64,000 nucleotides of DNA from Streptomyces sp. NRRL F-2664 (GCF_000719345.1 NZ_JOFX01000042.1:22725-86724); one strand, 5' to 3'. Numbered from the stretch's first letter, positions 43,881-52,417 are shown. Numbers and translations: made by a program. The notes: generated by a model from the letters alone, not told the origin.

Positions 43881-44822
43881 TCAGCCGTGCTTCAGGCCCA
43901 GGACCTCGGGGGCGGCGAAGGTCTCGTTCGCCGGTCGGGCTTCGTAGTGCGGGGTGAGGACCGCGTCGAGCTCCTCGTAGGAGAAGGCCTCCTTGCCCGT
44001 GTCGAACTTGGCGGCGACCTTGGGGCGTTCCATGACGACCACGATGCCGCCGTGGACGACGAAGAGCTGCCCGTTGGCCCGGGCGGAGGCGGGTGAGGCC
44101 AGGTAGCCGACGAGCGGGGCGACGTGCTCGGGGGCGAGGGCGTCCAGCCTGCCGTCCTCGGGGACCTCGAAGCCGGCGAAGACGTCCTCCGTCATCCGGG
44201 TGCGGGCGCGCGGGCAGATGGCGTTGGCCGTCACCCCGTACTTGGCCAGGGCGAGGGCGGTCGAGGTCGTGAGGCCCACGATGCCGCCCTTGGCGGCGGC
44301 GTAGTTCGGCTGCCCGGCCGAGCCGCCGAGGAAGGCTTCGGAGGAGGTGTTGACGATCCGGCCGTAGACCGGGCCGCCTGCGGCCTTGGACCGTTCGCGC
44401 CAGTGGGCGGATGCGAAGCGGGTGGTGTTGAAGTGACCCTTGAGGTGGACGCGGATCACCGAGTCCCATTCCTCCTCCGACATCGAGAAGACCATCCGGT
44501 CGCGCAGGATGCCCGCGTTGTTGACCAGGACGTCGAGCTTGCCGTAGGTGCCCACCGCCAGCTCGACCAGCTCGCCGGCCTGCTCGAAGTCGGCGACGTC
44601 GCCGAGGTGCGCGACGGCCTGCCCGCCGGCCGCGCGGATCTCCTGCGCCACTTCCTGCGCCGGGGCGGCCGAGGCCTCGCCCGAGCCGTCCCGGCCGGGC
44701 CGGCCGAGGTCGTTGACGACCACGCTCGCGCCCAGCCGCGCGAGCTCGATCGCCTCGGCCCGGCCGAGACCGCGGCCGGCGCCCGTGACGATGGCGCTGA
44801 GCCCCTCAAGTGGGAGTGACAT
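43881..44822 (-). CDS. SDR family oxidoreductase, FabG/17beta-HSD4-like
   Basis: A 313-residue cytoplasmic dehydrogenase. It has TGAGRGLGRAEAI, NDLGRPGRDG (Asp after strand 2, favouring NAD), LVNNAGILRD, VNTSSEAFLGG and YAAAKGG. The NDLG turn and the long C-terminus (about 60 extra residues, HYEARPANETFAAP) place it with the hydroxyacyl-CoA dehydrogenases of sterol and fatty-acid degradation (17beta-HSD4-like). It is the last gene of an operon after an alcohol dehydrogenase and a MaoC hydratase. A 10-bp tandem repeat precedes its start. Confidence 0.92.
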   Translation of the reverse strand: MSLPLEGLSAIVTGAGRGLGRAEAIELARLGASVVVNDLGRPGRDGSGEASAAPAQEVAQEIRAAGGQAVAHLGDVADFEQAGELVELAVGTYGKLDVLVNNAGILRDRMVFSMSEEEWDSVIRVHLKGHFNTTRFASAHWRERSKAAGGPVYGRIVNTSSEAFLGGSAGQPNYAAAKGGIVGLTTSTALALAKYGVTANAICPRARTRMTEDVFAGFEVPEDGRLDALAPEHVAPLVGYLASPASARANGQLFVVHGGIVVVMERPKVAAKFDTGKEAFSYEELDAVLTPHYEARPANETFAAPEVLGLKHG

Positions 44823-44840
44823 CGGTGGCGTTCCTCTCGG

Positions 44841-44870
44841 ATCAGGTCGGAGCAGGTCGGATCAGGTCGG
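44841..44870. repeat. Three 10-bp tandem repeats
   Basis: Three head-to-tail units of AKCAGGTCGG (positions 44841, 44851 and 44861) in the 79-base space before the SDR start at 44822. Function, if any, is unknown; it may be slippage expansion. Confidence 0.85.
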
Positions 44871-44901
44871 AGCCGTTGGGGGCGCGGGTGCCGGGGGAGC
44901 G

Positions 44902-45978
44902 TCAGAGTTCGATGCAGGTGCGCAGGGCGACGCCCGTGCGCATCTGGTCGAGGGCGTCATTGACCTCGGCCAGGCTCACCCGGTGCGTGATCAGGTTCGC
45001 CAGGTCGATACGGCCGGCCCGCCACAGCGCGATGGTGCGCTCGTAGGAGCGGAGCACGTCGCCGCCTCCGTACATCGAGGGCAGGATCTTCTTCTCGTCG
45101 AAGAACAGCGAGAACATGTTGACCTGGAAGTTGTCGTCGAGGGCGCCCGCACCGACCACGACGACGGAGCCGCCGCGCCGCGTCATCTCGTACGCCTTCT
45201 GCGCGGTCGCGGACGTGCCGACGACCTCGAAGACGTAGTCGAAGCCCTCTCCGGCGGTGATCCGGTTCTTGGCGTCGGCGAACTCCTCCGGGGAGACCGC
45301 CTCGGTGGCCCCGAAGCGCAGGGCCGCCTCGCGGCGGGACTCGACCGGGTCCACGGCGATGATCTGGGCCGCGCCCTGCACCTTGGCGCCCTGGATGACG
45401 GAGATGCCGACGCCGCCGCAGCCGATGACGGCCACGGACGATCCGGCCTGCACCTCGGCGGTGTTGACGGCCGCTCCGAGGCCGGTGGTGACGCCGCAGC
45501 CGATCAGTGCCGCGATGTCGAAGGGAAGGTCGTCGGGGATCGGGACGGCGCAGGCGGCCGGGACGACCATCTCCTCGGAGAAGGTGCCGGTGCCGGCGAA
45601 GCCGAAGACGTCGCCGTCGCCCCGCTTGAAGTTGGGGGTGGCGACGTTCCCGAAGGCCTCCAGGCACAGGTGGCCCTGGCCGCGCCTGCAGGACGGACAG
45701 TGGCCGCACGGCGGGAGCCAGCAGACGAGGACGCGGTCTCCGACCGCGTGGCCGGTGACGCCGTCGCCGACGTCGGTGATCACTCCGGAGCCCTCGTGGC
45801 CGGGCACGAAGGGGGCGGGCTGCGGCAGGACGCCGCTCATCGCGGACAGGTCCGAGTGGCACAGGCCGGTGGCCCTGATGCGGATCCTCACCTTGCCGGG
45901 GCCGAAGCCCACGGCCTGCATGTCGTCGACGACTTCCAGCTTGTCCTGGCCGATCTCGCTCTGCAGTGCTGCGCGCAC
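44902..45978 (-). CDS. Zinc-dependent alcohol dehydrogenase (class III-like MDR)
   Basis: A 358-residue cytoplasmic medium-chain dehydrogenase. The catalytic zinc ligands lie in ATGLCHSDLSAM, VPGHEGSGVI and LIGCGVTTG; the structural zinc loop shows CGHCPSCRRGQGHLC with four Cys. The NAD motif is GCGGVGISVIQG followed by AVDP. It resembles NDMA-linked and sterol-catabolic alcohol dehydrogenases. GTG 45978 start. It lies between the MaoC hydratase and the SDR, so it probably oxidises an intermediate of the same pathway. Confidence 0.93.
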   Translation of the reverse strand: MRAALQSEIGQDKLEVVDDMQAVGFGPGKVRIRIRATGLCHSDLSAMSGVLPQPAPFVPGHEGSGVITDVGDGVTGHAVGDRVLVCWLPPCGHCPSCRRGQGHLCLEAFGNVATPNFKRGDGDVFGFAGTGTFSEEMVVPAACAVPIPDDLPFDIAALIGCGVTTGLGAAVNTAEVQAGSSVAVIGCGGVGISVIQGAKVQGAAQIIAVDPVESRREAALRFGATEAVSPEEFADAKNRITAGEGFDYVFEVVGTSATAQKAYEMTRRGGSVVVVGAGALDDNFQVNMFSLFFDEKKILPSMYGGGDVLRSYERTIALWRAGRIDLANLITHRVSLAEVNDALDQMRTGVALRTCIEL

Positions 45979-46015
45979 GGTGCGGCTCCTGTCGGTGCTG
46001 TCGGGGGGCGGAGTG

Positions 46016-46870
46016 TTAGGAGTGGTCGACGACGGTGTCGGCGAGGACCGGCGCGTCGTCGCGTTCGACGGCGGTCACCGACACCAGGACGCGGCCGGGC
46101 TCCTGCCACATCCGGATGCGCAGCGTCTCGCCCGGGAAGACGATCCCGGCGAAGCGCGTGCGGTAGGCGCGGACCCGGGAGACGTCCCCGCCCAGGGCCG
46201 TGTCGACGACGGCCTTGAGGGTCATCCCGTACGAGCACAGGCCGTGCAGGATCGGCTTGTCGAAGCCGGCGAGCTTGGCGAACTCGGGGTCGGCGTGGAG
46301 CGGGTTCCAGTCGCCGGAGAGGCGGTAGAGGAGCGCCTGGTCCTCGCGGACGGGCCGTTCCTCGACCCGGTCGGGGTTGCGGGCGGGCAGCTCCTCCCTG
46401 ACGGAGGGGCCGCGCTCGCCGCCGAAGCCGCCCTCGCCCCGTACGAAGATCTGCGCATCGCTGGTCCACAGGGGGCCGTCGGCGTCGGCGACCTCGGAGC
46501 GCAGCACGATGACGGCCGCCTTGCCCTTGTCGTAGACGGCGGCGACCTTGGAGCTGGAGGTGGCGCGCCCCTGGACGGGGATGGGCCGGTGCAGCTCGAT
46601 GGAGTGGCCGCCGTGCAGGACGTGGGCGAGGTCGACCTCGATGCCGGGCTGGCCGAGGCCGCCGAGCATGGCCATGCCGGCGCCGGCGACGGTCGCGAAG
46701 CTGGGCAGGACGTGCAGCTTGGATTCGAGGGTGTAGCGCAGCTCGTCCGGGTCGTTCGCCGGCAGACCGGCGCCGAGGCCGAGGTGGTAGAGCTGGATGT
46801 CCTTGTGGTCCCAGCCGATGTCCCCCCGGCGGGGGTCTGCGGCGAGGGCCCTGGCGGCATCGATCGGCAT
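46016..46870 (-). CDS. MaoC-family enoyl-CoA hydratase, double hot-dog
   Basis: A 284-residue hydratase with two hot-dog repeats, like actinobacterial steroid enoyl-CoA hydratases (ChsH/Hsd4B-like). The N-terminal hot-dog covers residues 1-150 (YHLGLGAGLPANDPDEL). The C-terminal one holds the hydratase 2 motif SGDWNPLHADPEFAKLAGFD with the catalytic Asp and His and ends in the usual PILHGLCSYG. It adds water to 2-enoyl-CoA with R stereochemistry. It is the first gene of the MaoC-ADH-SDR operon and lies 113 bases downstream of a KstR-like palindrome. Confidence 0.94.
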   Translation of the reverse strand: MPIDAARALAADPRRGDIGWDHKDIQLYHLGLGAGLPANDPDELRYTLESKLHVLPSFATVAGAGMAMLGGLGQPGIEVDLAHVLHGGHSIELHRPIPVQGRATSSSKVAAVYDKGKAAVIVLRSEVADADGPLWTSDAQIFVRGEGGFGGERGPSVREELPARNPDRVEERPVREDQALLYRLSGDWNPLHADPEFAKLAGFDKPILHGLCSYGMTLKAVVDTALGGDVSRVRAYRTRFAGIVFPGETLRIRMWQEPGRVLVSVTAVERDDAPVLADTVVDHS

Positions 46871-46982
46871 GAGGATGCGGCTCCCTGTCGTCGGTCGAGC
46901 GGGAAAATCGCTGCCCTGGAAGACCTCGGCGCGGTCGTCCGCACCGTCGGCCGCACCGAGGTCGTATGGGGGACGGCCGGTT

Positions 46983-46998
46983 CTAGAACGCGTTCTAG
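46983..46998. promoter_or_regulatory. KstR-like operator
   Basis: CTAGAACGCGTTCTAG is a perfect 16-base palindrome whose core TAGAACGCGTTCTA (46984-46997) fits the KstR consensus TNNAACNNGTTNNA used by cholesterol-catabolism regulons. It lies 113 bases before the MaoC start and about 80 bases before the divergent receiver-like gene. A near-identical site occurs at 52402. Confidence 0.82.
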
Positions 46999-47078
46999 GC
47001 TCGGCCGGTGAGGGAATGTATAACGCACGCCCCCGCACTTGGGAAGACTCATGACTGCCCGTCAGATAGGCTGGGCGG

Positions 47079-47441
47079 GTGGACGAAATGCCCGTGGAAC
47101 ACCGCCAGGCCCGCTCCCTGCGGGTGCTGCTGGACCCGCACAGTCCGGCCCTCGCGCTGCAGCTCGGCCTCCAGCCGGACATCGAGGTCGTACGGGACCC
47201 GATGGCCCGTCCGGCGGTGGCGCTGGTGGAGGACCTGGCGGCGGTGACGGCCCTGCTGGAGGACGAACCGGAGTGCCGGGTCCTCGTCCTGACGGGCTCG
47301 GCGCACCCGGGCCTGCGGGAGGCTGCCCTCGCCGCCGGCGCGGCGGGGCTGGTGCTGCGGGACGGCCCGGTCGAGGATCTGGCGGACGCCGTCCGCCGCG
47401 CCTCGACGGGCGAGACGGTGGTCGATCCGGCCCTGGGGTGA
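47079..47441 (+). CDS. Receiver-like (REC-type) protein without output domain
   Basis: A 120-residue protein with the alternating strands of a response regulator receiver: SLRVLLDPHSPALALQL, VALVEDLAAVTALL, RVLVLTGSAHPGLREAALAAGA, GLVLRDGPVEDLADAVRRAS. The last segment matches the LuxR-type receiver end GAxGYLxKD...I, but no helix-turn-helix follows. The phospho-acceptor Asp is uncertain: VVRDPMARPAVALVED puts an acidic pair where one would be expected. GTG 47079 follows a -10-like TAGGCT by six bases; ATG 47088 is the alternative. It may be a truncated NarL-type regulator. Confidence 0.75.
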   Translation: MDEMPVEHRQARSLRVLLDPHSPALALQLGLQPDIEVVRDPMARPAVALVEDLAAVTALLEDEPECRVLVLTGSAHPGLREAALAAGAAGLVLRDGPVEDLADAVRRASTGETVVDPALG

Positions 47442-47518
47442 ATCCTTTCGGGGGACCCGCGCCTCTTGTGTACGTTGCCGACACCGAGGTGGGTCGGCAC
47501 CTGAACCGGAGGTTTCGC

Positions 47519-47611
47519 ATGACCACTGTTCTCGTCGTCGCCGGCGCGGCCGTCCTGCTCTGCGCGTGCACCGTCGCCGTCCTGCGCCGCCGGGGCCGGG
47601 CCCGTGGCTGA
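47519..47611 (+). CDS. 30-residue membrane peptide upstream of ECF sigma gene
   Basis: A short peptide: MTTVLVVAGAAVLLCACTV forms one membrane helix with two cysteines, followed by a basic tail (RRRGRARG). The ribosome site GGAGG lies six bases before ATG 47519, which is excellent for this genome. Its stop overlaps the sigma factor start (GTG 47604) by eight bases, so its translation could carry ribosomes into the sigma gene. It is too short for family assignment. It may be a regulatory membrane peptide or merely a coupling leader. Confidence 0.65.
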   Translation: MTTVLVVAGAAVLLCACTVAVLRRRGRARG

Positions 47612-48155
47612 GCGGACGGACTGGCCGGGCGAGTCCCTGGTCGCCGCGGCGCAGGCCGGCGACCTCGATTCGCTCACGGCCCTGGTCGCCGGGGCGCACC
47701 CGAACGTACGGCGCTTCGCGTACTCCCTGTGCGCGTCGCGTGAGGACGCCGAGGACGCGGCCCAGGAGGCGCTGATCATCCTGTACCGCAGGATCGGGAT
47801 GCTCAGGGCGTCCGGGGCGCTGGCGTCGTGGATGTTCCGCATCGTCCGCAACGAGTGCCTGCGGCGGGCCCGGCTGGTGCCGAGGGAGCGGGCGCCGCTG
47901 CCGGACTCGGCCGTCCTGTCGGCGGAGGACGAGGTGCTGCGGCGCCTGGAGGCGGGGCGGGTGGCGGAGGCCATCGCCGCGCTGCCGGCGGACCAGCGGC
48001 GGGTCCTGATCATGCGGGACGTGCAGGGGCACAGCGGGCGGGCGACCGCCGACGCGCTGGGCCTCGGCACGGCCGCGATGAAGTCGCGCCTCCACCGGGC
48101 GCGTGCCGCGCTCCGACTCACCCTGGGAGACACCCGTGCCGCTGCCCACCACTGA
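47604..48155 (+). CDS. ECF-type RNA polymerase sigma factor
   Basis: A 183-residue sigma-70 family ECF factor. Region 2 spans about residues 22-90 (VRRFAYSLCASREDAEDAAQ, ALASWMFRIVRNECLRRARL) and recognises the -10 element; region 4 spans about 122-172 (AIAALPADQRRVLIMRDVQG, GTAAMKSRLHRARAAL) and binds the -35. GTG 47604 lies inside the end of the 30-residue peptide gene, and the last 20 bases overlap the next gene. No classical zinc anti-sigma gene (HxxxCxxC) follows; the neighbouring cysteine-bearing membrane protein is the likeliest partner. Confidence 0.93.
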   Translation: MAERTDWPGESLVAAAQAGDLDSLTALVAGAHPNVRRFAYSLCASREDAEDAAQEALIILYRRIGMLRASGALASWMFRIVRNECLRRARLVPRERAPLPDSAVLSAEDEVLRRLEAGRVAEAIAALPADQRRVLIMRDVQGHSGRATADALGLGTAAMKSRLHRARAALRLTLGDTRAAAHH

Positions 48156-48492
48156 CACCGAGGCCCCGGCGTCCGTGCCCGGGGGCGGATCGGGCCCCCC
48201 ACCCCGCTCCGGATCGAGCTTCGCGAGTGCGTCCGTGCCGCGGCACCTGGCGCGGGGCGCGGTGGGCTTCGGCTCCCTGATCGCGGCCTTCGCCCTCGTC
48301 CCGGTCTTCGGCCCGGCCACCCTGCTCCTCGCCCCGGTCGGTGTGGTCGCGCTGCGCGGCTGCCCGATGTGCTGGGCGATCGGCCTGGCCGAGACCGTCT
48401 CCCGGGGCCGGCTCCGAAGGCAGTGCGCGAACGGCAGCTGCGAACTCACGTCGGCGGGAGGGCGGTCCGGCGGCGGGAACGGGATTTCGTAG
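48136..48492 (+). CDS. Cysteine-bearing membrane protein coupled to the sigma gene
   Basis: A 118-residue protein. A Pro/Ser-rich cytoplasmic head of about 35 residues is followed by a hydrophobic helix pair (FGSLIAAFALVPVFGPATLLLAPVGVVAL). A cysteine segment with CPMCW in RGCPMCWAIGLAETVS and CANGSC near the end (four Cys in all) follows; these could bind metal or form disulfides. The GTG at 48136 has GGGAG and overlaps the end of the sigma gene by 20 bases. No family is certain. By position it may be an anti-sigma or redox sensor partner, which is inference. Confidence 0.78.
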   Translation: MPLPTTDTEAPASVPGGGSGPPPRSGSSFASASVPRHLARGAVGFGSLIAAFALVPVFGPATLLLAPVGVVALRGCPMCWAIGLAETVSRGRLRRQCANGSCELTSAGGRSGGGNGIS

Positions 48493-48501
48493 GCTGGCCC
48501 G

Positions 48502-48987
48502 ATGGGCCTCCTCGACCGACTGACCGGCACCCGGCACCCCGAGCCCGGTACGCCGGTACGCTCCGCCGCGGAGCTCCGGGCCGCGCTGCTCGCGCTCGAC
48601 GGCCCGGACGCTCCGTTCGTCCTGCGGGAAGGCACCGCGAGGGAAGGCGCCCACCTGGTGGCGGTGTGGCGGATCCCGCCGGGCCCCTGGCACCCCGAGC
48701 GCGGCCATACGCTGCTGCGCCTGGACGCCGGGGCCCGCGACGTCCGCACCCTGGACGAGCAGTGGGAGCGCCTGGAGAGCGGGGAGAGGTCCTTCGACGG
48801 CTCGGGGTGGAAGCACACCCGTGGGCCGGTCAACTCCACCTCCAGGCAGTGGAGGTTCGGGCGGGACGCCGAAGGCCGGCGGCGCCTGGTACCGGAGTCC
48901 GGCTTCAGCTCCGCGGCGGTGAAGGCGCCGCTGCGCGAAGCGGTGCTGGCCGCGGGCTGGACCTGGCGCGGTGTCTTCCGGCTGTGA
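48502..48987 (+). CDS. Hypothetical soluble protein
   Basis: A 161-residue protein with no recognised family. It contains an AAELRAALLALDGPDAPFVLREG helix-strand region, several Trp (VAVWRIPPGPWHPERG, EQWERLESG, GWTWRGVF) and a C-terminal alanine-rich helix. No signal peptide or membrane helix. ATG 48502 lies nine bases after the preceding stop, so it is the last gene of the sigma cassette. Function unknown. Confidence 0.72.
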   Translation: MGLLDRLTGTRHPEPGTPVRSAAELRAALLALDGPDAPFVLREGTAREGAHLVAVWRIPPGPWHPERGHTLLRLDAGARDVRTLDEQWERLESGERSFDGSGWKHTRGPVNSTSRQWRFGRDAEGRRRLVPESGFSSAAVKAPLREAVLAAGWTWRGVFRL

Positions 48988-49057
48988 TCGCCGGCTGCCG
49001 GATCCGGCCCCCGTCGGCGGCCGCCGGGGCGGCGCCCCCGGTCACGGGTCCGGGGCG

Positions 49058-50245
49058 TCAGCGGCGGAGTAGGGTGACCACCGCCGCGCCGCCCAGGCCG
49101 ATGTTGTGGGCCAGGCCCACACGGGCGCCCGGCACCTGCCGCGCCCCCGCCGCACCGCGCAGCTGCCAGACCAGTTCCGCGGCCTGGGCGAGGCCCGTCG
49201 CCCCCAGCGGGTGGCCCTTGGAGATCAGCCCGCCCGAAGGGTTCACCACCCACCGCCCCCCGTACGTCGTGGCCCCGCTCTCCACCAGCGTGCCCGCGGC
49301 CCCGTCCTCGCACATGCCCAGCGCCTCGTACGTCAGCAGCTCGTTGATCGAGAAGCAGTCGTGCAGTTCCACCACGTCCACGTCCTCGATGCCGAGCCCG
49401 GACGCCTCGTACACCTGCCGGGCCGCGGCCGCCGTCATCGGCTTGCCGACCACGTCGATGCACGAGCCCGACGCGAACGACTCCTCCGTGTCCGTCGTCA
49501 TCGCCTGCGCGACGATCTCCACCGCCTTGTCGTGCAGTCCGTGCGCCACGAGGAACCGCTCGGACACCACCAGGACCGCCGCCGCGCCGTCCGAGGTGGG
49601 CGAGCACTGGAGCTTCGTCAGCGGGGCATGGATCTCCTTCGCCGCGAGGACCTCCTCGACCGAGTACACGTCCTGGAACTGCGCGTTGGGGTTGTCCGCG
49701 GAGTGCCGGTGGTTCTTCGCGCCGACCGCCGCCAGCTGCGCGGGTGTGGTCCCGTAGCGCTCCATGTGCTCGCGCGCCGCATTGCCGAAGATCTGTGCCG
49801 TGGGCGGGGACATCTCGAAACCGTGCCCCGCCGTCATGATCCCGTAGTGCCGGGCCACCGGCGAGGTCGCGAAGTCCCCTCCGTCCGCGCCCCCGCCCAG
49901 CGCGCCCCGCTTCATCTTCTCGAAGCCCAGCGCCAGTACGCAGTCGCTCAGTCCGCCCTCCACGAACTGCCGCGCCATCATCAGCGCCGTCGCCCCGGTC
50001 GCGCAGTTGTTGTTGACGTTGTAGACCGGCACCCCGCTCAGCCCCAGCTCGTACGCCGCCCGCTGGCCGGCGGTGGAGGCCTGGAAGCAGTGGCCGACCG
50101 GCACCTGCTGCACCAGCCCGTAGTCCACGCCCGCGTCCGCGAGCGCCGCGGACCCGGCCTCCTTCGCCATGTCCCAGTACTGCTGGTCCCGCGACTCGGG
50201 CTTCTCGAACTTCGTCATGCCCACGCCCACGATGTACGACTTCAT
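49058..50245 (-). CDS. Lipid-transfer protein / SCP-x-type thiolase
   Basis: A 395-residue thiolase-like protein of the Ltp/SCP-x group, involved in sterol or fatty-acid side-chain cleavage. It begins [14 protein letters not shown], has the nucleophile Cys in [49 protein letters not shown] and the last Cys position replaced in [12 protein letters not shown] (no CGGG motif, as in Ltp retro-aldolases). It therefore may be a retro-aldolase partner of a DUF35 protein rather than a true thiolase; no DUF35 gene is present here. ATG 50245. Twelve bases separate it from the fused acyl-CoA dehydrogenase. Confidence 0.92.
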   Translation of the reverse strand: MKSYIVGVGMTKFEKPESRDQQYWDMAKEAGSAALADAGVDYGLVQQVPVGHCFQASTAGQRAAYELGLSGVPVYNVNNNCATGATALMMARQFVEGGLSDCVLALGFEKMKRGALGGGADGGDFATSPVARHYGIMTAGHGFEMSPPTAQIFGNAAREHMERYGTTPAQLAAVGAKNHRHSADNPNAQFQDVYSVEEVLAAKEIHAPLTKLQCSPTSDGAAAVLVVSERFLVAHGLHDKAVEIVAQAMTTDTEESFASGSCIDVVGKPMTAAAARQVYEASGLGIEDVDVVELHDCFSINELLTYEALGMCEDGAAGTLVESGATTYGGRWVVNPSGGLISKGHPLGATGLAQAAELVWQLRGAAGARQVPGARVGLAHNIGLGGAAVVTLLRR

Positions 50246-50257
50246 GCCCGGTGACTC

Positions 50258-52390
50258 CTAGTCCCTGGGAAGGCCGAGCATCCGCTCGGCGACGACGTTG
50301 AGCTGGACCTGCGTGGTGCCCCCGGCGATGGTCAGGCAGCGGGACATGAGCAGCCCGTGCACCGCCCGCTCCCCCGCCCCCTCCCGCACCGCACCCGCCG
50401 GCCCGAGCACTTCGAGCGCGAGCTCGGCGGTCCGCTGCTGGTGCGGCGTCTGGACCAGTTTGCGCAACGACGCCCCCGCATCCGGCTCCAGCCCCGACAC
50501 CTGCTGGAGGGTGGTGCGCAGCCCCATGCAGGCCAGGGCGTGCGCCTCGGCGGCCAGTGCGCCGATCCGCGCCCGTTGGGCGCCGTCGAGGTCGGCAGCG
50601 CGCGCGAGGAGCGCCTCCAGTCCGGTGTCGAAGGTCATCCGGTCGGCCATGTGCACCCGTTCGTTGCCGAGGGTGTTGCGGGCGACCTGCCAGCCGCCGT
50701 CGGCCGCGCCGACCAGCGCGTCGGGCGGGAGTTCCACTTCGTCGAGGTACACCTCGTTGAAGAGGGCCTCGCCGGTGATCTCCTTCAGCGGCCGGACGTC
50801 GATGCCGGGGGTGTTCCTCATGTCGACGACGAAGTAGCCGAGCCCCTTGTGCTTGGGCGCGGCCGGATCGGTGCGGGCCAGCAGGATGCCGAAGTCGGCG
50901 CTGTGCGCGGAACTCGTCCACACCTTCTGCCCGTTGACCAGCCAGGAGCCGTCCGCCCGCCGCTCGGCGCTGGTCCGCAGCGAGGCCAGGTCGGAGCCGG
51001 CGTCCGGCTCGGAGAAGAGCTGGCACCAGGTGATCTCCCCGCGCAGGGTGGGCAGTACGTAGGCGTCGCGCTGTGCCTGCGTGCCGTGGGCCAGCAGGGA
51101 GGGCACGATCCAGGTGGCGATGCCGAGGTCGCAGAGCTCGACCCCGGCGGCCGCCAGTTCCTGCTGGACGACGAGCTGCTCGACGGGCCCCGCGCCGAGG
51201 CCGTAGGGCGGCGGCAGCTGGGGGGCGGCGTAGCCGGTGGGGGCGAGGATCCGCCGGGCCGCGGCCGGGTCCAGCCCCCGCGCGTCCTCGATGGCCGCGC
51301 GCGCCTTCGCCCGGTACGCCTCGGCCTGCGCGGGCAGTTCCAGGCGCAGCTCACGGCGCGCCCCGGCGGCCGCGCACCGCACGGCCCGTAAGCGGTGCCC
51401 GTCGCCGGGTCCGAGGAGCTGGCGGGCGACGACCGCCCTGCGCAGGTGGATGTGGGCGTCGTGCTCCCATGTGAAGCCGATTCCGCCGAGGACCTGGATG
51501 CAGTCCTTGGCGCAGGAGTAGGCCGCGTCCAGGGCGGTCCCGGCGGCGAGGGCCGCCACGAGCGAGCGCACACCGGCGGGTTCGTCCATGGCCTGCGCGG
51601 CGTCCCAGGCCAGCGCGCGCGCCTGCTCCAGCCGTACGAGCATGTCGGCGCACAGGTGCTTGACGCCCTGGAACTGCCCGATGGGCCGCCCGAACTGCTC
51701 GCGCACCTTCGCGTACTCGGCCGCCGTGTGCAGGGCCCACCCGGCGGTGCCGCAGGCATCGGCGGCGAACAGCGTGCAGGCGAGGTCACGGACGAGCGCG
51801 GCGTCGACTTCCAGCAGCCGTCCGGCCGGGACCGCCGTGCCGCGCGCCCGCACCTCGGCGGTGGGGCGGGTGGGATCGGCGCTCTCGTGCGTCCGGATGT
51901 CCAGCGCGGCGGCGTCCACGGCGAACCAGCGGGTGCCGTGCGCGGCCTCCGCGGCGAGCAGCACGAGGTCGGCCTCGCCGGCGCCGAGCACGGGCGGGGC
52001 GACCCCGTCGAGCAGGTGCCCGCCGCCCTCGGTGGCCACGGCGGTCAGGGTGCCCGGCCCCAGCGCGACCGCCCCGACCCGGCCGGCGAGCGGCTCGGCC
52101 CCGGCCCGGTCCAGCAGTACGGAGGCCAGCACGCTCGGCAGGTACGCGCCGGGCAGCGCCCCCCGGGCCGCCTGCTCGACGACGACGGCCAGGTCGAGCA
52201 GGGTCCCGCCCTCCAGGTGCGGCTCCAGGAGGCCCGACGCGGTCAGCGCGTCCCAGTAGCCGGGCCGCACCCCGGTTCGCGGCGGGGAGTCGAGCAGCTT
52301 GCGCACCTCCTCCGGCGGCATGACCCGCGCCACCCAGCCGCGGACCGCCTCGGCCAACTCCCGCTGCTCCTGCGTGATTCCGATGCCCAT
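50258..52390 (-). CDS. Double acyl-CoA dehydrogenase (fused alpha and beta subunits)
   Basis: A 710-residue flavoenzyme made of two acyl-CoA dehydrogenase modules. The N-terminal one (about residues 1-335, starting EQRELAEAVRGWVARV) is degenerate; the C-terminal one (about 350-710) has TWCQLFSEPDAGSDLASLRT, VNGQKVWTSSAHSADFG, and near the end IAGGTTQVQLNVVAERMLGLPRD. Mycobacterial steroid dehydrogenases of the FadE/ChsE type are heterotetramers of two such chains; here both are joined. The usual catalytic Glu site before GGTTQ is not evident. It is the first gene of an operon with the thiolase, behind a KstR-like site. Confidence 0.94.
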   Translation of the reverse strand: MGIGITQEQRELAEAVRGWVARVMPPEEVRKLLDSPPRTGVRPGYWDALTASGLLEPHLEGGTLLDLAVVVEQAARGALPGAYLPSVLASVLLDRAGAEPLAGRVGAVALGPGTLTAVATEGGGHLLDGVAPPVLGAGEADLVLLAAEAAHGTRWFAVDAAALDIRTHESADPTRPTAEVRARGTAVPAGRLLEVDAALVRDLACTLFAADACGTAGWALHTAAEYAKVREQFGRPIGQFQGVKHLCADMLVRLEQARALAWDAAQAMDEPAGVRSLVAALAAGTALDAAYSCAKDCIQVLGGIGFTWEHDAHIHLRRAVVARQLLGPGDGHRLRAVRCAAAGARRELRLELPAQAEAYRAKARAAIEDARGLDPAAARRILAPTGYAAPQLPPPYGLGAGPVEQLVVQQELAAAGVELCDLGIATWIVPSLLAHGTQAQRDAYVLPTLRGEITWCQLFSEPDAGSDLASLRTSAERRADGSWLVNGQKVWTSSAHSADFGILLARTDPAAPKHKGLGYFVVDMRNTPGIDVRPLKEITGEALFNEVYLDEVELPPDALVGAADGGWQVARNTLGNERVHMADRMTFDTGLEALLARAADLDGAQRARIGALAAEAHALACMGLRTTLQQVSGLEPDAGASLRKLVQTPHQQRTAELALEVLGPAGAVREGAGERAVHGLLMSRCLTIAGGTTQVQLNVVAERMLGLPRD

Positions 52391-52401
52391 GCGCGGCAGG
52401 C

Positions 52402-52415
52402 TAGAACACGTTCCA
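52402..52415. promoter_or_regulatory. KstR-like operator before the fused dehydrogenase
   Basis: TAGAACACGTTCCA fits TNNAACNNGTTNNA and lies 12 bases upstream of the ATG at 52390. With the site at 46984 it marks both catabolic operons as one probable regulon. Confidence 0.82.
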
Positions 52416-52417
52416 TT

